From: Choanephora cucurbitarum
Lineage: Eukaryota > Mucoromycota > Mucoromycetes > Mucorales > Choanephoraceae
Direction of reading: 5' to 3'
NCBI GenBank assembly: GCA_025331435.1
Contig: JAIWNI010000003.1
Coordinates: 248,001 to 312,000, forward strand
Length of the DNA: 64,000 nucleotides
The notes beneath the pieces are model-generated. The model saw nothing but the letters and a program-made list of their open reading frames with translations. It was not told the origin of the DNA and did not search any database. Positions 10,891 to 20,737 of this stretch are shown here, in pieces (the stretch's first letter is position 1; every line of letters begins with the position of its first letter). A program made the position numbers and the translations under genes.

Positions 10891-11903
10891 AGAGGGGTAT
10901 ATACCACGACCCTTTTTTTTCCTAATTATTACCCCTTTTTCTTTTTGACATAACAGTGGTTACAGATCAACTTTACAAAGCTTCAGAAGCACTTCCTAAC
11001 ATCCCCAGCAACATCGATAGGCAGTCTCTTAATACTCTTATTAGAGAGTACTCAATTAGAAACAAATTTGTCGTTTCTGTCACTCGTTCTGAAGCAAAAA
11101 GCCTTATCTTTCAGTGTGTCAAAAGTGGCAAGCAAAGAGAGACGAAAAGAGTCGAAGATCCTAGCAAACGTCGTGCCAAAATGAGCCATAAGACAGAATG
11201 CCCCTACACTATCAGATTCTTCAAGCCTAAAGGCAAAAACATGTTTAACCTTCTTGAACATTACCAAAAGATTTTGCTTCTGCTAAGTTTAGAAAAGCTT
11301 TTAATACAGAAGAAGTTAAAGAATAGAAAAGATAAAAAAAAAAGCCTCTGAAGGTACAGGTAATTTTGTATCCAACTTCTATATTCCAGAAGAAAAAAGA
11401 CGAGTTGCTCATACAGAAGAATTTAGAAAGCAGTAATTAGATTTTTTTTTATCTGCTGATATCATCCAGATTCTAGTGGCATAAGCTAACTAGATATAAA
11501 TTTGACATACTTTTCTTTGATTCTGCCCAAAAGGCTAAATCAGAAGCAGGCGCCTTTGCATCTCCAGTATATGGGTGTAAAATATTGGGGTGCTGTAAAG
11601 TTAAAGAACTCTAGCAGCAACCTTCCTCCTGCAAACAGGATTCACTTTAACTCTCATCTTGACAGCTTAAAGAGCTACAACTTGTATTGGAACAAATGAG
11701 GACAGTTCTTAAAAAAAGAATGAAGCTTTGTTTAAAGGTACCATATCGATAGATCAACTAAAACAATGTCCATAACCTTCTTACTAGAACAGCTCAAATA
11801 TGCACTTAATATAAGAGTAGTTGTATACACAGCTTATATAATGTATTGAAACTCAGGTATGGATTGGGTATAGGGAATTAGGGTCGTGGTATGTACCCCC
11901 TCT
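10891..11903. mobile_element. MULE-like non-autonomous element, about 1.01 kb, with terminal inverted repeats
   Basis: The left end at 10891-10913 (AGAGGGGTATATACC then ACGACCCT) and the right end at 11880-11903 are inverted copies that differ by one inserted G and one T/C change. Between them lies a broken frame resembling the FAR1-type DNA-binding part of Mutator-like transposases. No DDE core is present, so the element cannot move alone. I compared the 9 bp on each side and saw no target-site duplication, which points to an old insertion or flanking rearrangement. Confidence 0.7.
10956..11351 (+). pseudogene. FAR1-like DNA-binding remnant inside the inverted-repeat element
   Basis: The 131-codon frame (no clear ATG start; opens at a GTG) has a family-like segment running from SIRNKFVVSV through SLIFQCVKSGK to KTECPYTIRF. 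The Cys-Pro and the spaced Cys residues are what one expects in WRKY-GCM1-type zinc fingers at the N-terminus of fungal MULE transposases. After about residue 100 the frame loses similarity (LLLLSLEKLL), and related fragments continue in other frames to about 11440 and possibly 11700. It is a decayed remnant. Confidence 0.5.
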
Positions 11904-12136
11904 GCTTTTTTGATAACTTTTTTGATACTCGGTATAAATCTCTTGAGACAGTTCTAATCATCTGAGAAATGAAACGTGTTGCTTCAAGTAAGAAGCTTTC
12001 AGCCTAATTACCTAACAAAGGCATCTCTGATGTATAATATACGTAAGTGAAGTAGTAATACTTTTTCTGCATAAATCCAATTGAAACCCAGCTTTTGTTT
12101 CCTTCTTTCTTGTTCCATTTTCTTGCTTTGACAAAT

Positions 12137-12715
12137 ATGACCCAAAGAATCAAACGAACCAAATCAGTATCACCCTATTTTCGAGAGAAGAAGGCCAAGA
12201 AACAGGACACAGAACAATCTTATAAGTGTGTGTCTGATATTTTGCAGTATGATTTGAAAGTGCTATTTGTAGGCATCAATCCAGGTTTAATGAGCTCGAC
12301 AAAAGGACATCATTATGCTGGTCCTACCAATCACTTTTGGCCGTGTTTGTCTGAGAGCGGTCTGGTGGATCAGAAAGTGACATTTGAGGATGATTTCGAT
12401 ATGCCTTCAAGGTATCGATTGGGCTTTACTAATTTGACAGCAAGACCTTCTCGAAAGGCGTCTGATCTTTCTTTATCTGAACAACAAGAGGGAATACCTA
12501 TATTGAATGAAAAGATAAGCAATTATCGACCTCGCATCGCTTGCTTTGTTGGAAAAGGGATTTATGAGATTTATTCAAGACAGAAGCGTTCTACATTGGG
12601 ATTACAAGAGCAATCGATTGCTTGGTCTAACGGCGAAGGCGAAACACAACTATTTGTTATGCCCAGTACAAGTGGGTTGGTCACATCGTATCTCAAGCCA
12701 GCTAAGCTAGAGTAA
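12137..12715 (+). CDS. TDG/MUG-family mismatch-specific uracil-DNA glycosylase
   Basis: A single exon of 192 residues. Motif 1, VLFVGINPG at about residues 42-50, carries the Asn (residue 48) that positions the catalytic water in the thymine/uracil-DNA glycosylase family. Motif 2, MPSTSG at 175-180, is the intercalation loop. Between them, HYAGPTNHFWPCL and GFTNLTARPSRKASDLS are also typical. The enzyme excises uracil or thymine opposite guanine in nuclear base-excision repair. The ATG at 12137 was chosen over the longer upstream frame because it is the first ATG and the preceding residues are hydrophobic and unlike the family. The first 25 residues are basic and could hold a nuclear signal. 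The C-terminus is short compared with animal TDG. Confidence 0.88.
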   Translation: MTQRIKRTKSVSPYFREKKAKKQDTEQSYKCVSDILQYDLKVLFVGINPGLMSSTKGHHYAGPTNHFWPCLSESGLVDQKVTFEDDFDMPSRYRLGFTNLTARPSRKASDLSLSEQQEGIPILNEKISNYRPRIACFVGKGIYEIYSRQKRSTLGLQEQSIAWSNGEGETQLFVMPSTSGLVTSYLKPAKLE

Positions 12716-13218
12716 AACCCTCAAAGAAATAAGATGCAAGAACAAGTATAGAAATTAACTGGTTGAATAGGTTTTTTAAAGAGCTATGTAAGGTAGCCGA
12801 AGAACAAGACAAAAAGTATTCAGTCAAAATAGAGAAAAAGTGATGCATGACTCTAGACAACGCCTATATCTCAATTATTCGATATATTTTTAAAGATACG
12901 TGGGTGTCTTTGTCCTCATTAGATGTAGTTGACTTCCTTTAGAGAAAAAAAAATAAAGCACCCAATTTAGACCAATCAATAATAGTCGTATCTTAGGCTG
13001 ACTTGATGCTTTAAAGAAGTCGATGCCGAAAAGGAATCAACTATAAACTTCCAAAGTAAAAATCGTCACAACCTACAGCCTAAGCCTCTGAATTTTCTAT
13101 CTTGCTTTTGATTCATGAGTGATTAGACGCCAGCAGTTATCGATACATACCCGCTCTTTTTTTCTTCTCTTGTTATCACTGTTTTCTTCTAAAAAACAAC
13201 GAAGAAAACCACGACAGC
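12716..13218. other. Intergenic, 0.5 kb
   Basis: Spacer between the DNA glycosylase and the RNA polymerase III subunit, both on the plus strand. It should hold the terminator of the first and the promoter of the second. A pyrimidine-rich tract (CTCTTTTTTTCTTCTCTTG) at about 13154-13172 precedes the RPC82 start by 50 bp. No gene or RNA seen. Confidence 0.5.
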
Positions 13219-15110
13219 ATGTCATTTCAATCACGTCTATGTAAAGAAATTCTTTTGGAAGATTTCGGACCTTTCGTCTCGGTAGGGATTATATGTCCAA
13301 ATAGTCATATAAAACTGACATGACTTTGCTTTTGAAAGCAAGTAGGTCGTCAAATGCTCCTGAAAGGTCGTTTGACATTGATGGATATTGCACGCTTCAC
13401 CAAATTCCCCCCTAAACAAGTGAGAGAATGTCTTGTGGTGCTCATTCAACACGGCATCACCTTTTTTTCAGAGTCGCCAGAAGGCAAAAACGAACCTACT
13501 TACTATTCAACTGATGCTGAAAGAATCTTGATGCGATTAAGAATGGGCTCTATTCTTCGAGAAATAGAAGAACAATTTGGTCCTGAGGTAATTCGTGACA
13601 ATTTATAAGCTTCTATCTTCTTGAGCTAATGCTTGCTATTTTTAGGCTTGTATGATCTGTAAACTTTTATTTGCCAATGGTAGAATGACTATTCTTCAAG
13701 TAAAGAAATGGGTTGAGAAAAATGAAGGTTTTAGCAGTAAGCATTGTTTGGTTCAATAAGAAAGAGACAAGCATGCTAATTCAATTTCATCCATAGAGAT
13801 AGATAAATATGTGAAGCCATTTACAAAGCTAGTAGCTTCTCATTATATCAAAGCTGTTATGCCAGAACACAGTCGATCTACAATGGATCGTTACCTAGCC
13901 GCAACTGAGAAAGAATCAGAGAAATACACCATCATGACATCAAAAGAACTGGCCAGTATCAAAACAGCAGCTAAAGCTCAAGTTGAAGCAGAATATGGAT
14001 CAGTAGAGACAGTAGGCATGAAGCGAAAAGTATTAGACCCTCTCGATTATCAACGTAAGCGTGCTGCTATTGATCACTTTGCTGACGGACTGGATCAAGT
14101 CGAAGATGAGCAAGAGAATGAAGTGGATGAGAAAGTTTACTTTTCTGTCAACTATGACAAATTCAACATGATTTTCAGAAATGATTCTATTGTTGACTTT
14201 GCTACAGAACGTATTAATCGTACAGCCGGTGAGATTGTCAAGGCATTTTTAGAGTTTGGCAAAGATAAGATGAAATCACTGAAAGAAAACGACTCTCGTA
14301 AGTCAGCTATACTTCACCCAAAATAAGCTTGGCTTCTCAACTGCTTTTCGTTTTTTTAAAAATATATATATAGCTTCGGCCACACCTATTCATATTGCCA
14401 ACATGGTAGCAAAGACAGATATTAGCACAAGAGGAGATATCAGTTTACCCAAAGATCCTCTAGAACCTAAAAAGGGACCCAGTCTTCAAGAAGTTGTTCG
14501 TGGTTACATCACTTTACTAAAGACAGATCCTGCAGGTTTCGTCAAATCGAAAGATGAACGTGGTGCTAATCAATTTGCAGTTAACTTTGAAAAACTACGC
14601 TTCACTATGAAACGAAAGATGATTGAAGGTTTAGTCAGAGAACGATATGGTGTAGCTACTTGTAGAATTATGCGCATTTTGATTGAAAGAGGTAAATTGG
14701 ATGAATCTCAAGTTCAGAAGTTAGCTATGTTACCCCCTAAGGACACAAGAGAAAAGCTTGCCTTGTTGAAAACAAAAGGATTCTGTGAGATTCAAGAAAT
14801 TCCTCGATCTGCTGATCGTGCACCCAGTCGTTGCTTCCATCTGTGGTATGTGCCACTAGAGAAATGCTATCAAGAATTGTTAGTGGATGCTTACCGTGCT
14901 ATCTGTAATCTGCAACAACGTAAAGAATATGAACTTAGTATTCGTAAACGTCTGATTGACAAGGTCAACAGAAAGGACGTAGTTGAGAATCCTGATTTGT
15001 TGAGCGAAAGTGAAAAGAAGGAGATTGCTAATATGGATAAAATTGTTGAACGATTAGAAGTCGCCAAGTCAAGAATAGACACGTTGATTATGATCCTTAG
15101 AGATTTTTAA
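13219..15110 (+). CDS. RPC82: RNA polymerase III subunit RPC3/Rpc82
   Basis: Five exons (13219-13281, 13339-13587, 13646-13736, 13797-14297, 14374-15110) give 546 residues. The N-terminal winged-helix part includes GRLTLMDIARFTKFPPKQVRE, the usual signature of RPC62/Rpc82 proteins. A second WH region follows (ACMICKLLFANGRMTILQVKKW). The C-terminal third has VRERYGVATCRIMRILIERG and the ending LIMILRDF with a helical, charged segment before it. The protein is part of the Rpc82-Rpc34-Rpc31 trimer that helps Pol III open promoters of tRNA and 5S genes in the nucleus. Introns are 57, 58, 60 and 76 bp. The acceptor of intron 1 (AAAG at 13338) was chosen because only it keeps phase and yields FVSQVGRQMLLKGRL. 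All motifs and the length fit the family. Confidence 0.93.
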
Positions 15111-15531
15111 GTAATAAAAAAAAAAAAGAGAGAAAACCAGAAAGCAGGCTATCAAACACATTTATAACAGGAAGAGAATTTTCTACATCAGTCGTTTAAT
15201 TTAGAAAGTGTTGGCAATCTAGTATTTGTCATACACCTGAACTAAATGCTACTTCAATGCATCAAGTGATTTTCACTCTAAAGAATTGCATTCTTAAATT
15301 GAGCGCACGCTTAAATCAAGAAACTACTGCAGCTTTGTTAATCCTGCATATTCTAATACTGTTTTCAAAGATTTAAGATTAAGATTGTTAGTGAAGACAT
15401 ACAATAGGTAAGTTAATTGATATAGTATCGTTATTTATTGAATAGACATGAATAAATCAATTGATTAAATATGCGACATTTATATTATTGCCGCAAGTCA
15501 GAAGGAAAGAAAGGATGTGGTTTCAGTCAAT
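15111..15531. other. Intergenic, 0.4 kb
   Basis: AT-rich spacer after RPC82 with a poly-A run at 15116-15126. It lies between two convergent units. No gene seen. Confidence 0.45.
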
Positions 15532-15966
15532 TTAGACAGGCTTGATGTGCAAGAGAGCGTTAGGGGTACCACTCTTGATAGAACTGATAGCGTTTTTGGT
15601 GGCAGCAACGTCAAGGGCTTCGTAGACGACAGCAGGTCTAGGTCTACCGAGAAGGTCAATAAGGAGAGCAGCAACACCAACAACATGAGGGGCGGCCATG
15701 GAAGTACCGGCCATGACAGCAGTAGCAGTGTTGCTAGAGCTAATGGCACTCTTGATATTCTCACCAGGAGCAAGAATTCTGGTACATCTACCGTAGTTAC
15801 TGAAGCCAGCCATCATGTCAGCCTTGGTGGAAGCACCCACAGAATAGGTTTGGGTGTTACCAGCAGGCATAAAGTTACAACTGTTCTGGCTTGAGTTTCC
15901 GACACCGACACCGACAACGACATCGACATCGACATCGACATCGACACCGTTAAGGTTGTCATACAC
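15532..15966 (-). pseudogene. C-terminal fragment of a subtilisin-like (S8, proteinase K type) protease
   Basis: About 144 codons correspond to the last third of a secreted fungal subtilase. The catalytic Ser block GTSMAAPHVVGVAALL is intact, as are SCNFMPAGNTQTYSVGAS and the loop APGENIKSA. The Asp and His catalytic blocks, the prodomain and the signal peptide are not found upstream on this strand. The 5' edge coincides with a TTTAG that could be an intron acceptor. The stretch before NSSQNSCN is replaced by Asp-Val and Gly-Val dipeptides encoded by a six-base repeat. This is best read as a truncated relic; a split gene with distant exons is less likely. Confidence 0.7.
15901..15953. repeat. 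GACATC/GACACC hexanucleotide microsatellite inside the protease frame
   Basis: About eight tandem units of six bases (GACACC then GACATC variants) keep the reading frame and encode an Asp-Val / Gly-Val run at a place where subtilases normally have a hydrophobic beta strand. This is seen directly in the sequence. It looks like slippage expansion in a gene no longer under selection. Confidence 0.85.
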
Positions 15967-18052
15967 CTAAATTCCCTGTCTCTATTATGGCTCGGATCCT
16001 TGTGACATTTCTTTATTTCAAAAGGACAAAATTTCTAGACATTTAGGGACAATAATTTTTGGCTTAATGCTATTAATTTTTTTTAAAAGGACATTTGATT
16101 TTCTCAAAATGACAAAATCTACTATGATAATACGAGCTTTGATTAAAGCAAAGCGAAATTTGAGAAAATGAAAGCCGCCCTTTAAGTTATGAAAAAGCCG
16201 CCCTTTGTTCAAACACAGAGCAACTCTATGTGATTACACGCATGTATCTTGAGCCGCTTGTTGTCATGTATCAAGGAAGACTATCAATTTGAGCTGCATG
16301 ATCATCATTTACAATCTATCAACAGTAGATTGAAGTTCTCTGCAGAAATTGCATGCTGAGAATTAGTAGCTAGCTAGCAAACAGAAAAGAAAAAGATGAG
16401 CAAATGGATATTTTGACTGTTGTGAGTCTATTCTTTTTTTTTTTCTGGGGCTTTGGAAGGCTCATAATCAGATGATGAATGAACTGTATAGTCAATCTAT
16501 CATTCATTATAAAAGGAGACTTAGTTGCTACTATGCAACGTTCTCATCAAGAAGCTGACCCTTTTACTTTTTAAAAAGTGACAGGAAGAAGTGCTCAAAC
16601 ACATAATGGTATCAATTCGATAAATCAGAGCCTTTCTTAGTATTAGAATACGGTATCGTTAAGAAAGAAAATATCTTGTTTTATTTTGTATACCACTATT
16701 TACTTGGAAGCATGACCAGCTGAAGTCATACAGTTGTAGCCATTGCATAACAAAACTCATTCAATCACGCAGACCAACCAAGTTTCATCTTAATGCAGCA
16801 CCCAACTTGCCTCTAAAACAGGAGCAATAAGAAAAAAAAATAAACACTGCACTTGCTTAATCTCCTTGATAGTTTATAGTTATGTAGTCATGGTAATGAT
16901 CTTTTGTTATAAGTGTCGACTCAGCTGACACGATTATTTGCCTGGAAACTGATTTATCTCTAAAAGGCTGTTGGAGGATTGCATTTAAGGTTTTCAGGGA
17001 CTGCCATTAAGGCTGATGTGTACTAAATGTGATAGACTCAAACAAAATATTATTGAAGTAACTGATGCAAAAAGATAACATGAACAGCCCTGGAGTTACA
17101 TTGTGGCTGCATAGTAGACCATCTGAGCCAGCACAATTCATTAGTAGCTCACACAATGAGACTTTGTTTCCATGTTATAAAGGCTCTTGAAGTTATGCAT
17201 CAACATAGGCACAATACTATCACCTGTTTACTGAGGTTTATAGCACATTTTGCAGGCTACGTATGTTCTTTCAGTGCCAGTATAAATCTGTGTTGCCTCT
17301 TGCCTCCCTAAAGAAAACAAAGAGAAAGTATAAGTTAAAAGACGAGGAAGCATCGCTTTTTCCTAGTAGCTTTTTTTTTCTTTAGTCTTAAAAGAGAATT
17401 TATCCTTTATTATGTCTTTTACTAAAGTGTACCCCACACAATCTCACATATCACCCAAAAAGCCCTCAACAAGCTGGATCAAGAAGTACAGGATCAAAAA
17501 ATCATTTTTCAAAATGTGTTACAATCCAGATGCTTATAGGTTGATATCAGAGTAAGTAAATTCTTTTGTTGAATCAAAGCTGGTCACCAACTGCACCTTG
17601 TCCTTAGAGCACTCTATTGCCTTCATGGAAGTGGTTTTGGCGTTATGTAGACCCATGGACGCCTTTGTATAACCCTATCCGATTTACCTGACTCTCTATG
17701 CTTTGTTTATATCCTCTCTCTCTCTCTTTTGAGAGGATAGAACTCGAAAGCACTACTTTGTCTAATGATCACTAAAACCTATTTATTTAAATACATCTTT
17801 TTCTTTTAAATACTGGTTTCACACTGGACAAAAGTGACCTTGTTCTTATTTACAAGCAAACATAATTCGATGTTCAGGAACGCAAGCAAATCCATAAATA
17901 ACTTCCAATCAAATTGGATCCGGACTCTATTCCGCGGAAATTAAAAATGAATACTTCACTTTACACGGCCGCGGAGAGAACACCACGAGTTTCTCATTTA
18001 AAAAAAAAAAAAAAAAAGCAAGTCTCTTTTTTTATCTTGTTCCTTCTTAATT
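15967..18052. other. Gene-poor stretch, 2.1 kb, with a short fold-back
   Basis: No gene recognised. At 16018-16210 a 190-bp AT-rich unit contains an inverted pair (ATTTTCTCAAA / TTTGAGAAAAT), a hairpin GCTTTGATTAAAGC, and a direct repeat AAAGCCGCCCTTT twice; it could be a decayed miniature element. A hairpin TATCCTCTC (17710-17718) / GAGAGGATA (17731-17739) encloses a CT run. The last 200 bp lie upstream of GNA1 and end in an A18 run at about 18000-18017, 35 bp before its ATG. Confidence 0.45.
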
Positions 18053-18743
18053 ATGTCTGAAGTCTCTCTCTTTGAATCTAACTTGCTTAGCCCTGAAGTC
18101 CAAGCTGCCTTGCCTAAAGGTTATACTCTTCGTGCTCTTCGTTCCAATGATTATGAACGTGGTTTCCTTGAAGTATTGAAGGTATTGACAGAAGTGGGTG
18201 GCCACACCAAGGAAGAGTTTTTAGGTAAGTTACAAACATGAAGGCTATTTCTCTTTTCTCTAAAGACTCTTTATTTTAGATCAATTCAACTACATGAAGC
18301 AACATAATGATCAATGTAAGTAAAATACACAAAAGCAGTAAAGATGTGACATCTAATCCAATCTGATAGACTTCACTATTACTATCAGTGATGATGCTCA
18401 AAACAAGGTAGTTGCTGTAGGTACTATTTTGGTTGAAAGAAAGTTCATTCGTAAGAACGGTTTGGTTGGACACATTGAAGATATTGCTGTTGACAGCAAT
18501 CAACAAGGAAAGAAGTTGGGCTTAAGAATCATTCAAGCCTTAAAGTATATTGGTGCTCAACGTGGTTGTTATAAAGGTAACTTTTTATTTCTAAAAAATC
18601 ATATGCAAAAGACACTCATTTGTCTTTTAAAAGTCATTTTGGACTGCTCAGAAAAGAATATTCCCTTCTATGAAAAGTGTGGTTTCAAACAAAAGGAATA
18701 TGAAATGGCCTGGTATGTTCCTAAGGAAAAGGCTCGTTTGTAA
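18053..18743 (+). CDS. GNA1: Glucosamine-6-phosphate N-acetyltransferase
   Basis: Four exons (18053-18224, 18280-18315, 18370-18576, 18634-18743) encode 174 residues, the usual size of Gna1. The GNAT fold is complete: GHIEDIAVDSNQQGKKLG at about residues 109-126 contains the acetyl-CoA pyrophosphate-binding Q-x-x-G-x-[GKL] loop, and NIPFYEKCGF is the C-terminal GNAT beta strand-helix. The N-terminal GYTLRALRSNDYERGFLEVL matches Gna1 orthologs. The cytosolic enzyme acetylates glucosamine-6-phosphate with acetyl-CoA on the way to UDP-GlcNAc, the precursor of chitin and of N-glycans and GPI anchors. The gene is convergent with the lipase gene, with only 46 bp between stop codons. Confidence 0.95.
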
Positions 18744-18789
18744 AATGATATTCCCGCTTTATTTCAAAATAAAATGTCTATCACGATTG

Positions 18790-20559
18790 TTATTTCCATA
18801 AAGCTTTATCTAGGTTTTCTAATAGAATGGGATAGGTTGTGATATGATTGTCATATCCCCAAATGGTATCCATATGTTCATACCCATCAATACGCTCTAC
18901 ATGCACTAAATCAAGCATAGGGAAATACGATTGTTGGGCAACCAAGGGTTTCTGGTGAGATGATAGTCCATGTGTTTCATGACCTTCAAATGTACGCACA
19001 AATTGTTCACCATCCACAAGGTAATCAGCAGTACCATAGAACACAATCAGAGGCACCTTTCTCTGGACCTTGATTGGATTGTTACGCTCAATGTAGAGAC
19101 AGATACCTTGTCGACCCCAACCGGCAATCCAGTCAGCAATCAATTTGGCACTGACAGGACGTGGCGTAAATTGGAAATACTTGGCCTTTCTTCTCCTTAA
19201 CCAGTGACTATCCCACCAGGTAAACAGGTAACAAAACACACTGTAGGCTAAGAAACAAAACAGAGTAGGCTCAATCAATGTTTGTGCTACAGACATGATA
19301 GGCAAAAAGGCCTTGGATCCTATAAAAAAAATTTTTTTTAGTGATCTCGATTTCCCTTTACATGAAGTCATTTTACCAAACAAAAGTGAATAGAGCCAAT
19401 CGTTGAGTCTGATTAAAAGTCGAAGAGGACGTGTTCTATAGATCGTGTCAGTAAAAGAATCATCTTGATGACATCATCTGTCTCTCAACACTTTACTCTA
19501 CTAGATGACCAGCAAAGACAGCAGGTGCAAGTGCAACAAAGCAACTCAGTTTATCACTCATATCTGGACAGAGAGACAAGGCAATAAACGCCTGCGCATT
19601 CCCTTGAGAATGACCGATATAGCCTACCTACAAGTAGCATCAGAATGATGTTATCTGTTTGTTTGTATCTCTCATCTACCCTATCAAATCCAGAATAGCT
19701 TCGAACATAGTCAATCATGGCCTTAAAATCATACACAGCCAACTCTTTTAATCCCCAATTCCAATATTCAGGGTCTTTGTAAGACAATGAGATATGATCA
19801 AGACCACCGATAGATCGATTGTTGCCAATCCATACATCATACCCCTCCTCTATCAATCTAAATGCTAGTGATTTATCTTCATTCAGCACAAATGCACCAG
19901 AGCATTGAAACAGTCCATGGCCAATCAACACCGGTCTCTTGTCTAGATCGAAACAGATGAATATCTCATCTTTTCTCAAATTCTCTTAATTTACCTTGAG
20001 GTGGTGCTCCCTTTTTATAGAGATGATAGAGTTTAAGGATATGTCCATCTTCAGTAACAACCTCGTGAAGTTCATTTTCATATCCCCAACGATCAGCATA
20101 ATAAGCTTCATCGTTTGTTAACACTTCATCAGGCAACAGAGCATCTTCCTCTGCTTGAGGCCGAACTGCCTTGTAATAGAGAACATCGAGCAGATAACTT
20201 TTGGTAGTCTGATAGACAGCCAAGATGACCAGGACAATCAGAAATGGAATTGACAGCAATGTGGATAGGATCACTTGTACATCCAGCAGACAACGTTGTA
20301 CTACATTCCTCTTGATACGCTGAATCTGCCTTTGTTCTTTAGGTACTCGGTAAGGTATCTTCGGCGGTGGTTCCAGTGTCTGACTGTCAGATAGATCAGA
20401 AGAAAGTGAACTAGATGAATTGGAAGATAGCAGGCTTTGTTGTTCCAATGGTCTGTCCTTGGTGTCTTCTTGATAACGAACATAGACAGGCTCTTTTGAT
20501 TCGATATAATCATCATGCTGTGAATGCCAGGATTCTTGATTCATATTAGATACTCGCAT
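18790..20559 (-). CDS. Membrane-anchored alpha/beta-hydrolase, acid lipase / steryl-ester hydrolase type
   Basis: Five exons (20559-19995, 19942-19680, 19627-19497, 19435-19377, 19319-18790) give 515 residues. The N-terminal 80 residues are polar and Ser-rich. A transmembrane segment follows at about 90-115 (ILSTLLSIPFLIVLVILAVY). The AB-hydrolase-associated lipase region includes TEDGHILKLYHL, and then the hydrolase core: LIGHGLFQCSGAFV, DVWIGNNR, nucleophile GHSQG (Ser 283), acid FYGTAD (Asp about 438), and base YEHMD (His about 488). This matches yeast Tgl1/Yeh-type steryl-ester hydrolases and animal lysosomal acid lipase, so hydrolysis of steryl esters or triacylglycerols at the ER or lipid droplets is likely. 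Substrate is inferred from the family only. It is divergent from the next gene (178 bp between ATGs). Confidence 0.9.
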
Positions 20560-20737
20560 TCTTTCTGTTGTTTCTAATTTTAAAAAAAATAAGAAGAAAG
20601 AAAAGAAAGAGATGAAAAAATGTAAGTTTATATGCTGATTCTTGTATTACATAGTTTCCATTTAAAGAAATACGTGTTGTCAAGTCACGTTCATTTTTAA
20701 ATTTATTTCTCTTTTCTTTTTATTATTATTATCAAGT

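Noticed and set aside
12095..12136. Upstream extension of the DNA glycosylase to 12095
   Set aside because: The extension has no ATG start, is Phe/Leu-rich, and is unlike family members. The first ATG at 12137 gives a normal N-terminus.
15517..15894. A 125-codon plus-strand frame over the protease fragment
   Set aside because: It is the reverse reading of the subtilase end, which has an intact catalytic block on the minus strand.
17580..17740. Possible small structured RNA
   Set aside because: The area has moderate GC and a hairpin, but no match to tRNA boxes or spliceosomal RNA motifs could be seen by eye.
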